Notes under the pieces: generated by a model
Seen by the model: the letters and a program-made list of their open reading frames with translations, nothing else
Told to the model about the DNA's origin: nothing
Database searches by the model: none
Translations under genes and position numbers: made by a program
Shown here: positions 47,441-58,500 of the stretch, piece by piece
Numbering within the stretch: the stretch's first letter is position 1
Layout: every line of letters starts with the position of its first letter
NCBI GenBank assembly: GCA_016785225.1
Contig: JAFBJZ010000344.1
Location: 2,543,501 to 2,607,500 of the forward strand
Direction: 5' to 3'
DNA from: Psettodes erumei
Lineage: Eukaryota; Chordata; Actinopteri; Pleuronectiformes; Psettodidae
Length of the DNA stretch: 64,000 bases

Positions 47441-50400
47441 TCAGTGGCGGACTTCCTCCTCATCCTCGAGCTCATCTTCTTCATATTCACCCATCTCATC
47501 AGCGGTGGCATCCTGATATTGCTGATACTCGGACACCAGGTCGTTCATGTTGCTCTCCGCTTCGGTGAACTCCATCTCATCCATTCCCTCTCCGGTGTAC
47601 CAGTGGAGGAAGGCCTTGCGGCGGAACATGGCCGTGAACTGCTCAGAGATCCTCCTGAACAGCTCCTGGATGGCCGTGCTGTTGCCGATGAAGGTGGCGG
47701 ACATCTTGAGGCCACGCGGCGGAATGTCACAAACGGCAGTCTTGACGTTGTTTGGAATCCACTCGACAAAGTAGCTGCTGTTCTTGTTCTGCACACTCAG
47801 CATCTGCTCGTCCACCTCCTTCATCGACATGCGGCCGCGGAAGATGGCTGCCACGGTGAGGTAGCGCCCGTGACGAGGGTCGCAGGCCGCCATCATGTTC
47901 TTGGCGTCGAACATTTGCTGTGTGAGCTCTGGCACAGAGAGGGCACGGTACTGCTGACTGCCCCGGCTCGTGAGTGGCGCAAAGCCCGGCATGAAGAAAT
48001 GCAAGCGTGGGAAGGGCACCATGTTGACGGCCAGCTTGCGGAGGTCAGCGTTGAGTTGGCCGGGGAAGCGGAGACAGGTGGTCACCCCGCTCATGGTGGC
48101 TGACACGAGGTGGTTGAGGTCGCCATAGGTAGGTGTGGTTAGCTTCAGAGTGCGGAAGCAAATATCGTACAGAGCCTCATTGTCAATGCTGAAGGTCTCA
48201 TCCGTGTTTTCCACGAGCTGGTGGACAGACAGCGTGGCGTTGTAGGGCTCCACCACGGTGTCGGACACCTTCGGGGAAGGCATGACGCTGAAGGTGTTCA
48301 TGATGCGGTCGGGGTACTCCTCGCGGATCTTGCTGATGAGCAGCGTTCCCATCCCCGAGCCCGTGCCTCCGCCCAGAGAGTGGGTGAGCTGAAAGCCCTG
48401 CAGGCAGTCGCAGTTCTCGGACTCCTTCCTCACCACATCCAGGACCGAGTCGACCAGCTCAGCTCCCTCGGTGTAGTGACCCTTGGCCCAGTTATTTCCT
48501 GCTCCACTCTGGCCTGCGTGTTGGAATGTTGAAAGACACCTCATGTTGGTCAAATAATGTCACCGCTTCCTACTAAGGCATACTTTGCAGGATTTTAGGA
48601 TTTCTAAGTTGATAGTGTCTGATGTATTGCAAATACATTTTATACAGATATACCTGGTCCTCAGAGGATGGCTCCTAATAACTATGGTGATCTTGTAACT
48701 GTTTGACTAGCACCTCTATGGCGTTACTGTTTCTGGTATGGATTAACATAGCAACTATTCAATCTGTTACCATGAAATAAGGTATGCATACATTCATGTT
48801 TAGACATGGTAAATGACCTAGAACTGGTGACCTATAACTTCAGCGTTTAAGTTTCAGGTTCAGCATTAAATACCAACATATTATCAAGAAGCTGAAAGAC
48901 AGTTATTCTGTTGTGTGTTTCCTGGTAAGGAGAAATGGGTAATGTAATGCAGTGCTTTGGGCTCCTGTATCCTCATTCGTGACCAGCCTCTGCAGCAGCA
49001 TATCCTAGTACATTGTTTTTTCGCTGAGTCACCATGAGAGCTGTCTCAGTCTGACAAAGATGCACGTGGACAATGCATCACACTACTAGCACGATGCTGA
49101 GAGGCCGCAGAAGCTTCGTGCTGAGCATATACAGCGCTCTGCGGTGCTCTCAGGCGAGCCTAAGCACAGCTTTACAGGGCGTGACAGGAGCTGCCGCCCT
49201 GCACCCAGAGTGGCTACGTCGCGACTTCACCATCCACTTACCAAAGACAAAGTTGTCAGGCCTGAATAGCTGTCCAAACGGGCCAGAGCGAACTGAATCC
49301 ATGGTTCCTGGCTCCAGGTCCACCAGAATAGCACGGGGGACAAATTTGCTGCCTTTGGGTGCAAAAGAGCAGATGATAGAGGGATAGGGAGAAGTAATGA
49401 TAGAAGGGCGGAGTAAGACATCGCCAGTCTCAATGTGCATTATGTCAGAGCATAGGTATTGAACCATGGAAAAAACTTGACTGTATTTCAAACGATTCTT
49501 TTCTCCATTGTTAGTAGACTGATCCAAAAGGATGTTAATCCAGCGGTAAAGCGTGCAAATGTAATTTTACATGGAAACAGCCTTTAGGTGATGCTGGACA
49601 TTTAAAGGCTGTAGTAGTGCCTTCAGCTGCTTGTTTCCTGCCTTTTACTTTGCTGCACCCTCTCCATCTGTGACGCTGCAGCACACTGCACTGCTTTTAC
49701 TAAACCAGTGGGGCTTTCAAAGTGCTGAGCTCTGCAGTCCATTCTCACAAAGCCGGGATCTTCCTCTACCCATTCCTCTTTTTCTTTTCATCCTCTCATT
49801 AAGTCTTAAACTTTTGCTTGCCACTGTGAAAATCTGCCAGTTTGTTCTATTTATTTTTTTAAGGGGAAACTGAATAGCGGGATGCTCTGTTAGTCTATGC
49901 AAATAGTGACCCAGTAGGTGACACTGATGTCTGCATTCAACATGGAAACCAAAGATCAATAATGCCTGCTGCTAGGAAATAGGATAGGGGCAGATAGTGA
50001 ATGTGCAGTTTGGGCTTCCTGTGCAGTCCTTTCTTTAGCCAAAGAGGATGAATGGGCACTGTTTGGTCTTAATCCCGGGCACACATAGGTCTACACTGAC
50101 TTGCCCCTCTCTGAGAACATCAGTCAAAAAGCTAAAACGCAAGAGCTTGCGCTTTGTGATCATGGCCTTCGCTCACCAAGTACGGTTTTTACGGCTTAAT
50201 GTAAAGTGGCTGTGAGCGACAGCACAGGATGCATTTGAAATGACCTTCAACATGCCACGCCAGTAAAATCAGACACTGAGATGACACCAAGGCACAGTGA
50301 GATCGGGGGCAGCTATACAGAGACTGCAGATACCTGTACTCCCTATGGAGAGAGATAGAAGGAGGGAGGGAGACAAAGGGAGAGAGAGAGAGAGAGAGAG

Positions 50401-51211
50401 GGGGAGAGAGATATTTTAGCAGGTTCACTGTCCTAATTTTTCCCTGCACTCATGGTGGCACCTACTTTCCCCCTGGAGCTAAATTAGTGACATGAGCATA
50501 TTACTGCAGTCAAATGAGGTCTGTGTAATGTAAGGTCATGCAGGGATAGTGAGCAATGGAAACAAAGCTTTATGCGGTGGTACATTAATCAGATGCAAAC
50601 AATATGACTTATTTAGAACAAACTTTTCTTTTACCTGATGCCTCATTGTAGTAGACATTTATCCTCTCCAGCTGCAGATCACTGTCACCTTGGTAACTAC
50701 CGGTGGGATCTATGCCATGCTCATCGCTTATCACTTCCCAGAACTAAGATGACAAACATAATTACGCCAGCTTCAGTGGTTTGGACAGTTAGGGAGTTTT
50801 TTTCGCTGCACGAAAACGAGTCCAGGCAGGCGCATCGGGGCGTTTTTCCAGGTATTGCGCATCTGCTTGGCGACAAAACGACACGCAGCAGCGTGGGCAC
50901 GTCACTGCAGCCTCTGGCTCCGAGCAAAGCCCGGCCCGGCTGAACCGCACCCTTCGACTTGATAAACAATTGACAATCTCAAACTTTTCTTTAAAGATAT
51001 GATGTCTTCCTCTAAAATATGCTAAATGGATTGTTTCAGTGACTGGGCTCGATAAATTATTTAGCACAATAACAACACGTGTGACGTTCTGCATTAAGAT
51101 GAAAAAGATTTCATTAATTTATGGCCTTCCTCAATTCATTGATAATATTCATACCTTCGCCCCAATCTGATTTCCGCACTGCCCAGCCTGGATATGAACG
51201 ATTTCCCTCAT
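47441..51211 (-). CDS. tubb2: Beta-tubulin, complete, 4 exons, 449 aa (class II-like body)
   Basis: GTP-binding subunit of the alpha/beta tubulin heterodimer that builds microtubules. Exons: 51211-51155, 50743-50635, 49352-49242 and 48513-47441 (57, 109, 111 and 1073 nt), the standard vertebrate beta-tubulin structure. The protein begins MREIVHIQAGQCGNQIGAK. The amino-terminal MREI is the signal read co-translationally in tubulin mRNA autoregulation. The last exon holds the GGGTGSGMGT GTP-binding loop, NATLSVHQLVENTDE, and MSGVTTCLRFPGQLNADLRK. The body matches TUBB2 at positions where TUBB6 differs (for example AAIFRGRMSMKEVDEQ). The acidic tail (ATADEMGEYEEDELEDEEEVRH, split here as ATADEMGEYEED then ELEDEEEVRH) ends in Arg-His, unlike the mammalian TUBB2 tail. 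The neighbour slc22a23 fits the human TUBB2A/2B locus, so tubb2 class is favoured, but the exact fish symbol is uncertain. A poly(A) signal on this strand lies at 47086-47091. Confidence 0.95.
50380..50410 (+). repeat. (GA)n tract in tubulin intron 2
   Basis: About 20 bases of pure AG within a longer purine-rich run (50345-50410). Confidence 0.85.
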
Positions 51212-51319
51212 GGTGCGCTGCGAATGCGGGCAGAGAGCGTCGCGTTTCGACTTCACCGGCGTCCAGTCTTCAGTCTCTTGCCGCTGTGTTTCTCAGCATC
51301 AGCACTTGCCTCATTTCTA

Positions 51320-51410
51320 GGGCGGGTGTTGATCCGGCGAGATAGATAAACGTGCTGCTGGTCAGATGACGCTTCACACAGCGCAGCATCCAGCATCCCC
51401 GTCAGCCAAT
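51320..51410 (-). promoter_or_regulatory. Likely tubulin promoter elements (GC box and CCAAT box)
   Basis: Upstream of the tubulin start codon at 51211 there is a GC-box-like GGGCGGG at 51320-51326 and a CCAAT box (plus-strand CCAAT at 51406-51410, reading ATTGG in gene orientation), about 110 and 195 bases before the ATG. The spacing and the GC-rich surroundings suit the core promoter of a constitutively active or neural tubulin gene. The transcription start is not determined. Confidence 0.45.
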
Positions 51411-51411
51411 A

Positions 51412-54400
51412 GGAGCGCCCCGGTTTGATGCAGTGGTCCAGAGGATCATGCTGCATCATCCTCCTGACATCACCCTGTCCCGTGCAGGGAAAATGTGGTC
51501 TTTTCCCCCCACTGGACTGGGGTTGTTCTACTGAGTCTAAACAACTGATTTCCCTGCTAGGAAATGTGCAACTTTATTGGACTAGCACAGTGGACTGCAT
51601 ATGTGCTGATTCAGTCAGGACTGAGGTGGATGTCATGTTAAGCTTACAGCAAGCTATCTGTACAAAGGAGACTTGTTTCAAATACCACCTTGAAAAATAC
51701 AGTTCCATGTTTTGGTGAGGCATTTTAACCCTCACTGTAAACGCAGAGATTTTCATGATTCAGTTTTAATAATGCAGATGCAAACACAGAGAAGATGCTA
51801 AGGCCAGGGGGCAAAAATATGAGCTAACACAGGCATTCATTCCCTCCGGGGATGAATCCTAATCACCATCATCATGCATTTCCCCTCTGTTTAGTGCTAA
51901 TGTTAGCATGCTAATGAGCTACATTAAGATGATGATGGTAGATATCACAAGCTAAAACAACAAGATAAACACAAGTATTTTAGCGTTGTCATTGTGAGCA
52001 TATTAGCATGCTAACGTACGGCCTCACAAAAGCATGAGTATGGCTGCATGTAGACTCTTAGCTTTATCAATTGTGCTTAAGTGGTCATATCACCTAAGAG
52101 ATTTGTATTTAATCAAATCAATACAAAGTAACACAGACAACCTTCAGTGGGGGTCTGCCTGGCTGGGAACTGAGCTTTGGCTCTGGCCATGGCCTTTAGA
52201 TTTTGAAACTATTTCAAACCTCAATGGATGACTCATATTAAAGTGAGAGGGTAGTGCAAGATTGATTGCTTTCCTGTTCTTTAAAAAGTGATTTTCTTCG
52301 ATACAATGCCTTCAGACAACAGTGAAAATGTATGGAAGTTATTTTGTTTAACATCCACTTTTCACGGAAGCCGTGAAACATGGCTATATAAAGAAATGAG
52401 TCGCTGGTATTGACATGGATCAATAAATAGTGGTTTATTTTTAACAACAGGTATGGCTTATATACAAGTGCATTATGTCTGTTAAAACAAAAACAAAATG
52501 AAACCAAACAGTTTGAAATTATAAATGGTACAATCCATGGTTTTTACATTCGTTCAAATCTCCCATTGAGAGATTCTGAGTCGCACGGTTGAGAGAAGCA
52601 AAACCTGAAATGTGTACACTGGGGACCTCATGTCTCTGAGACTTTTATTTACCAAGTTCAAAACTATTCACCAGTCCATCCGTATCGTGATCCAGGATCT
52701 CTCACATCAGAAAAACCTGGATGATTCCATACATTTACTATTTACAAAGACTAAGTCCGCTGTTCTTCTTTAGCGTTTCCACCAGTGAGTGTCTGCCTGT
52801 CTACCCTATCGCTGGTGCTAACATTGCTTTGGATTGCTTTCACTGTTCAAATCAAATGCTCGCTAGGAATGATGAAGTAGCCGCCATCAGCACTGTTGAA
52901 TTGCTGCATGGGAGTTGTGAAAGTGGAAGCAACCAATCTCAGAGAAGACTCTGGTTGTATTGTGCTGTGTCATTGTCTTCACACTGGTGTGGCATGGGGT
53001 CTTGGAGATACACAATTCAATATCTGCAATACGCACACTGAGACAGAGAGAGACCATCACTCACAGACAAAGAGAACTTGGGGTAATGTGAAGCTACTGA
53101 CCACTGCAGTCAACCCACTCTCTACTGCAGACACCAAGAATTCCTTATTAACTCCAGGTTCAACACCCTGTCCCACACGGTTGATTAAATGTGGGTCTAC
53201 TGCAAGAGTTAATATGAAACCAGTAATGTATGTATTGTATTGAAAATCCCACTTCATGTTCCCTTTATTTTACTGTCAAGATGCCAAGCTCCACCAAATC
53301 TTTCATCACATGATTGCAGGGCATTGTGCTTTGAAGCTTAGCAGCATGGCATACTATGTGTGTTAGACATTAAATGTTCTCATGAATCGATTAGTAAATG
53401 GAAGTTAGTTGACTTGACAATCTGTTAAAAGATCATCCATAATCAATCAAAAATAGAGCTTTCATACTTTGATTCAAGCTTAATATGACAAAGAGACAAC
53501 CATAGTCACTTTTGCCCAGCCATTCAGATACCAAAAGAAATGTGACCTTTACCAGTGCACATCTGACTTGGATAAAAGCACAAGAGAATTTTGGTGAGTA
53601 AAGTACCTGTAAGGTTATTCACAACTGTACCACAAGGTAAGAATAACGGAAGAAATTCTGTTAAGTCAGTGATGTGTTGTCACTGACTCCTGAAAGACAC
53701 CCTAATAGATCACCTGTACGCCCTGGATAAATGTAATATGATATACTGTGAGAAAGTATTATCACATTTGAAATGACAAGACATCATTCAGTTGGCTCTA
53801 AAGTTTTACAGTACGGTGTAATTATTATTTATTATCATTATTACTTATCATTATTGTTATGAGGATTGTTGTAAACAGCAGTCTATCCGTAATCACACAA
53901 CTCTTCCGAGACAAATGTTACAGCCTCCGTTGTATGAAGTGCTGCATGTAACCGCAACTGTCGAGTTACACACATGCTCGAGTCAAGTCAAGTATAACGC
54001 CGTCCACAGATGGACGTGGACTTTGGAAGAAAAAGTGCCTCCTTCAGCAAGAGTCTGTCAATTTAAGATCATGATGAGGTTTATCAATAAATAAGGATTT
54101 GACATGTATTCTAAACTCTCATTTTGACAAATGTATGAAATATTGCATTTTTTTTCTAAGGTAAACTTAGTTCTGCATGTGAATGTATTGACACATTGAC
54201 ATACATTAACTATGTTAATACCAGAGCATGATTTGGAAAACATACTGAAGGTTAGCGATGTTGTGACAGTTGGCAATCACATCAAACATTTTGTCATCCA
54301 TGGGTTTAATTTCAAAAAATAGCTTCTTTTTTTAGGTTTACTAGTTTGTTTTTCTGACACGTTCACAATTATTTTCATGCTTTGTCCCCACTGCAAATAT

Positions 54401-55574
54401 TGAGGTGCCACCACACTGAGGTGCCACAAATACTGTTAGAATTAAGTATAGCTTTGTACAATAAGGGCACGCCATGGGAGATTGTTCAAAATAATACTAT
54501 GAATTTAAAAAATTTAAAAAAACTGAATCAAGCTCAACAACTAATTATGCATTTACTTACAATATCACATTTACAAATAAAATCATTTGCATACCATAAA
54601 TTTCATCGACTGAAACAACTGGAAAAATAAAAGTTTATTTGGACCAACAAAATATGGGTCATTCTTTTCACTAATGTCACAGTTCATACAATGAACTGCA
54701 TGTTGACTCAATCTCACCTCTCAATTCTAATTCTTCAAATGATGACACAGCTTTCAGCTTTTCAGCGAATTGAGAAATAACTGAAGTCCTCTTTTGTATT
54801 TCTGAAGTTTGATGTCGGGTTCATCTGATTCACTTTTAATTAAATTACAGTCTATGGCAGGGGACTGCACTCAACAGTATTTCCCAAAATACTGTGTAAA
54901 TACTCATGTTTTGGCACTATGTCTACATTTAATTTTGGTCAGAGTAGTTTTTGGCATGGTATTTAGAAAACAAAAATCACTCCAATTTGGATTGTTTACC
55001 TTTATAACAGCAAAAAGTACTTTGTAACATTCACATTTTGTTGTCGACACAGGTAAGGCTTTTTTAAAAATTACTTTATAAATATTAGACAGATATTTTA
55101 TTTCAGGAAAAGTACCAGTGATTAGATTTTTTTGTTTGTTTTTGTTTTTAGTATCATTGCATTTTTCATTGGTCATGATGATTGTTGGTAAGTTGTAAGT
55201 TTCTTTAAAATGACAGACAGTGATTTCCCATTCATTTACATCAAAGTAGTTTATAGGCTGGTGATTTCCGGTGACATTCAAAAAGAGAAGAAGATACTGT
55301 CACACTGTCACAAACCAGCCTCTGGCACTCTTATGTTTGTGTGGGTGGTCTCATTTATTGGCTAAATGTAGGAAGTTGGTGGTGGTGGGGGGTATTGAGA
55401 AATGTACAATTCTGTAAGGAGTCTACTCAACTCATGTCCTCTGGTGGGGACAGTCTTCATTAAGTGCCTTAAGTCTGAGCACTTTGGGCCCCCCCCTCCC
55501 CAACTGGTATTTGTGTGACACGGGCTGCCTCCTGGTGCAGCTGTAAAGCTTTGTTTCCTGGCTGCAACACTGGA
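51412..55574. other. Intergenic stretch between tubulin and slc22a23, no gene seen
   Basis: No supported exon on either strand. Human PSMG4 sits between TUBB2B and SLC22A23, but nothing resembling it is visible here. Contains a dispersed repeat with two TTAGCATGCTAA palindromes (about 51885-52060). The part next to 55574 should be the slc22a23 3' untranslated region; a minus-strand AATAAA lies at 55354-55359. Confidence 0.5.
51885..52060. repeat. Teleost dispersed repeat with TTAGCATGCTAA palindromes
   Basis: The 12-bp palindrome TTAGCATGCTAA occurs at 51903-51914 and again at 52003-52014, within TGCTAATGTTAGC and ACGGCCTCACAAAAGC type words typical of a widespread fish repeat. Class not assigned. 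Confidence 0.55.
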
Positions 55575-58500
55575 TCAAGATGACGGCACGCTGTTGACAG
55601 TGTGGTTTTCTGTGCTGGCACTGTCTCTGATGGGGAGGATGCCAGAGTCTATGGGGGAGGAGACGGTGCAGTCCACTAGAGAGAGGGGTGTTGCTTCTGC
55701 AGGTCCTGAATCTGTGGTCGGAGTTGTTACCGAATCTAAGGTGAGGGAGGAAGCTAAATCTGGTACTGTGTCTGTGACAGTCAGAGGAGCTGGTTCTGGA
55801 GTGGAGGTGTGCACAATGTCTGTCACAGGGAGAATGGTAGGTGATGGTGAAGTAGTGCTGACCGTATCTATGACAGGAGGAGTGGAAGAGTCCTCTGAGG
55901 GCGGATGGCCTGAGTCAGTGGGTGGAGGTGGAGTGGGTGATGGGGAAACGGAGATTAGGCTAGTGGGGGTAGAGGGACATGGAGTTGTATCATTAACATA
56001 GGGAGAGTCTAGCTGTGGTGCTTCGGAGTCTATGACAGGAGGTGTGGGGGAGTCTCTGGTTGAAGGAGATGTAGATTCACCTACTATTTCTAACTGGATG
56101 GGAATGTCAGAGTGTGTGTTAATGGAGGGTGGAGGTTCAGCGGAAATGTTGCAGTCCGTCACAGGAGCAGGGGATGGAAGGAGGTTGTCATGCATAGATG
56201 GAGTAAGGGAGTCGTGGGAAGTAGCAGGAGGGGCTAAAGTGGCATGAGTGTCATCTGGCAAAGCTGGATCAAAACTCAGGGCGATGCTTTCAATGTCATT
56301 ACTTATGGGGTATGGGGATTCTAATGTAGCGCTGGGTGGGGGCTCGATGATGGGTGTGGTGCAGATCAGTAAGGAGGCGGGCACAGTCTGAGGGCCAGGA
56401 GGAGCGGGAGAGTCAGGGGTGGCAGCCAAAACTTTTGCAGGGCCCATGTCAGTCGTGTCGGGAAGGGCAGAATCCGTCAAGGGCTCGACAGAATCCCGGT
56501 CCGTTGCCAGAGGTTCTTCAGCACCAGTTAAAAGTGGGTCTGTGATGCACGGGGCTTTGTGTAAGGGAGTGGAAGACAGCAGGTGCTCTTTGCTAGCATG
56601 TATGATTCCATCTTTCGCCAGTGCCGTGACGGGGGTCGTTGATAAAGACGAAACTGACTGATCATTGGGATCTTTGAGCTCAGGCTTGCCAGGGTGTACC
56701 TCCATAAATGTGGGGGCGGACATGTCCACAACCGACGGGGCAGTTAAATCAATGGCCGAAGAGGCAGTGGAGTCCATTGTGGAAACGGCGGTGGCTGCCG
56801 CCTCATGGAGCGGCGTGTCATGCACCCTGGTGTAGTCCCTGCTGCTCTCAGACTGAGCCAGCAAGAGGCGCTGTTCCCCCGGTTTCCTCGGGGGAAGGAG
56901 AGGCTGGCGAGTGTAGCTCTCGCCGTCGGCCAGGGTCTCTGGGAGGGGCTGGTAGCGGGTCTCAGGCAGCAGGAGAATGCAGATGATGCAGATGAGGGTG
57001 CAGCAGGCGAAGATGATGTGGTGAAGGAAATAGCCCTTCTGATTGTGGAGCTCCATGATGGGTGCGGTCAGCATGCCAAAGCCAGCGCTGGCTAGAACCA
57101 AGCCCAGACCGCCACCCCTGTGGAGAGACAGACATTGCTGTTACCGGCATGTACATGAAAACTGCGTCCTACGTAAAGGGAAACTCAGATTTTTGTTGCA
57201 TACCTCTGTTGTCGTATCGCTGCCATTTTATCAAACAGCAGCAGAGAGTGCTGCAGTACTGCCAAACGCCCTCCCCTACATGCAGCCTCATGCCTCTCCT
57301 GCCTAAATTCACCACCAAACGGCGCCCTCCCAGCACTGTCACCAACCCCCCCTTACATAACCCCAGATAACGAACAGCCAGTGCTGTGTCATATATTCTC
57401 AGAGGGAAAGGCTAATTTGTACAAGATGTGGATTATATTTGACACTGAACTGTTAGAGGGTGTCGTTTCCAGCAGCTCAATGATTTCATACGCGCCTTTT
57501 ACAAGAGGACCGGTTTATCATTAGGAACGTGTTGTGTGATTAAAGGCAACCACTGGAATAGTTGATTTGCAATTCCGCCCGTTTTGTTTTTCTTATTACT
57601 TGCACTTCCAGTTTAATGACAAAGCCTCATAAGAGTAAAAAGAACATTGCATCCATCTGCCGTGATGGTGCGGTTCCCAGCATTTCTGTTGGCTTACCTG
57701 ATCACAGTGGGTGTGATCTCAGCACAGAAGAAGATGCTCAGGTTGCTGACGGCATGGGAGGAGAACATGCCAATGATAGAGAAGGCGATGCTGAAGTTCT
57801 TATTCAGCGTACCTGAGCTATCTGCACACAAAGCAGGAGACACACACGCATATGGCTGAGTACACAGTAAAAGGACAACAGGATGGAAATAAGGGCTGGG
57901 AAAAAATATTTTCCTCTTCTGCTTTTCAGAGGTATAGATCTTTTTAAGAAGTACGGCATATTTGAAAATATTACAGTAAATGACAGATTTTCTGTCATTG
58001 CAGCACTTCTGTTTTATTTAACTCTATACAAAGAGGAACTGATAGACAGGAGAATAGCTTCTAATAATATTTACAAATGGTAAAGAATTATGCAATGAAT
58101 TAGGAAATGTAATTACTACTTGATAGTTTTAAAATCTAAATACCAATGAATGTATGTCTTTTAAATGCTTTCTCATCCATCTCTATTTTTCTTTGGGGGA
58201 CTTTTCAAGTGGGGCTCAAAAAGTCCACAAAACTCAAGTGTCCAGCCCCTCAGGTTTTGGCAACTTTAATTTTGAATTTCCACTTGAATTTTCTATCTGG
58301 ATCTCTGCCCTTCCAGAAGTATGTTGAAAAGATACTTGAAACCACTGATGCTGATGATTACATTTCAAAATTAGGCACTCAGTTTCCAAATAAATAACAA
58401 ACTATTATGGTATTTTTTTGCTTCCATAGTGTAGCACAGACAGCGGAAAAAGAAGATTCTAAATGTATAATACATGTGTGGCCAAGAGATTTTAGAATGT

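Noticed and set aside
47444..48103. 219-codon open frame on the plus strand over the tubulin last exon
   Set aside because: It is the antisense shadow of a highly conserved beta-tubulin exon; it has no domain and no splice context.
52721..53243. Possible exon of a psmg4-like gene between tubulin and slc22a23
   Set aside because: The open frames show no likeness to a proteasome assembly chaperone and no splice-bounded structure.
55594..56247. Open frames on the plus strand opposite the slc22a23 tail
   Set aside because: Antisense of a low-complexity Pro/Ser/Thr-rich frame; the minus frame is continuous with a conserved transporter exon, so it is the real one.
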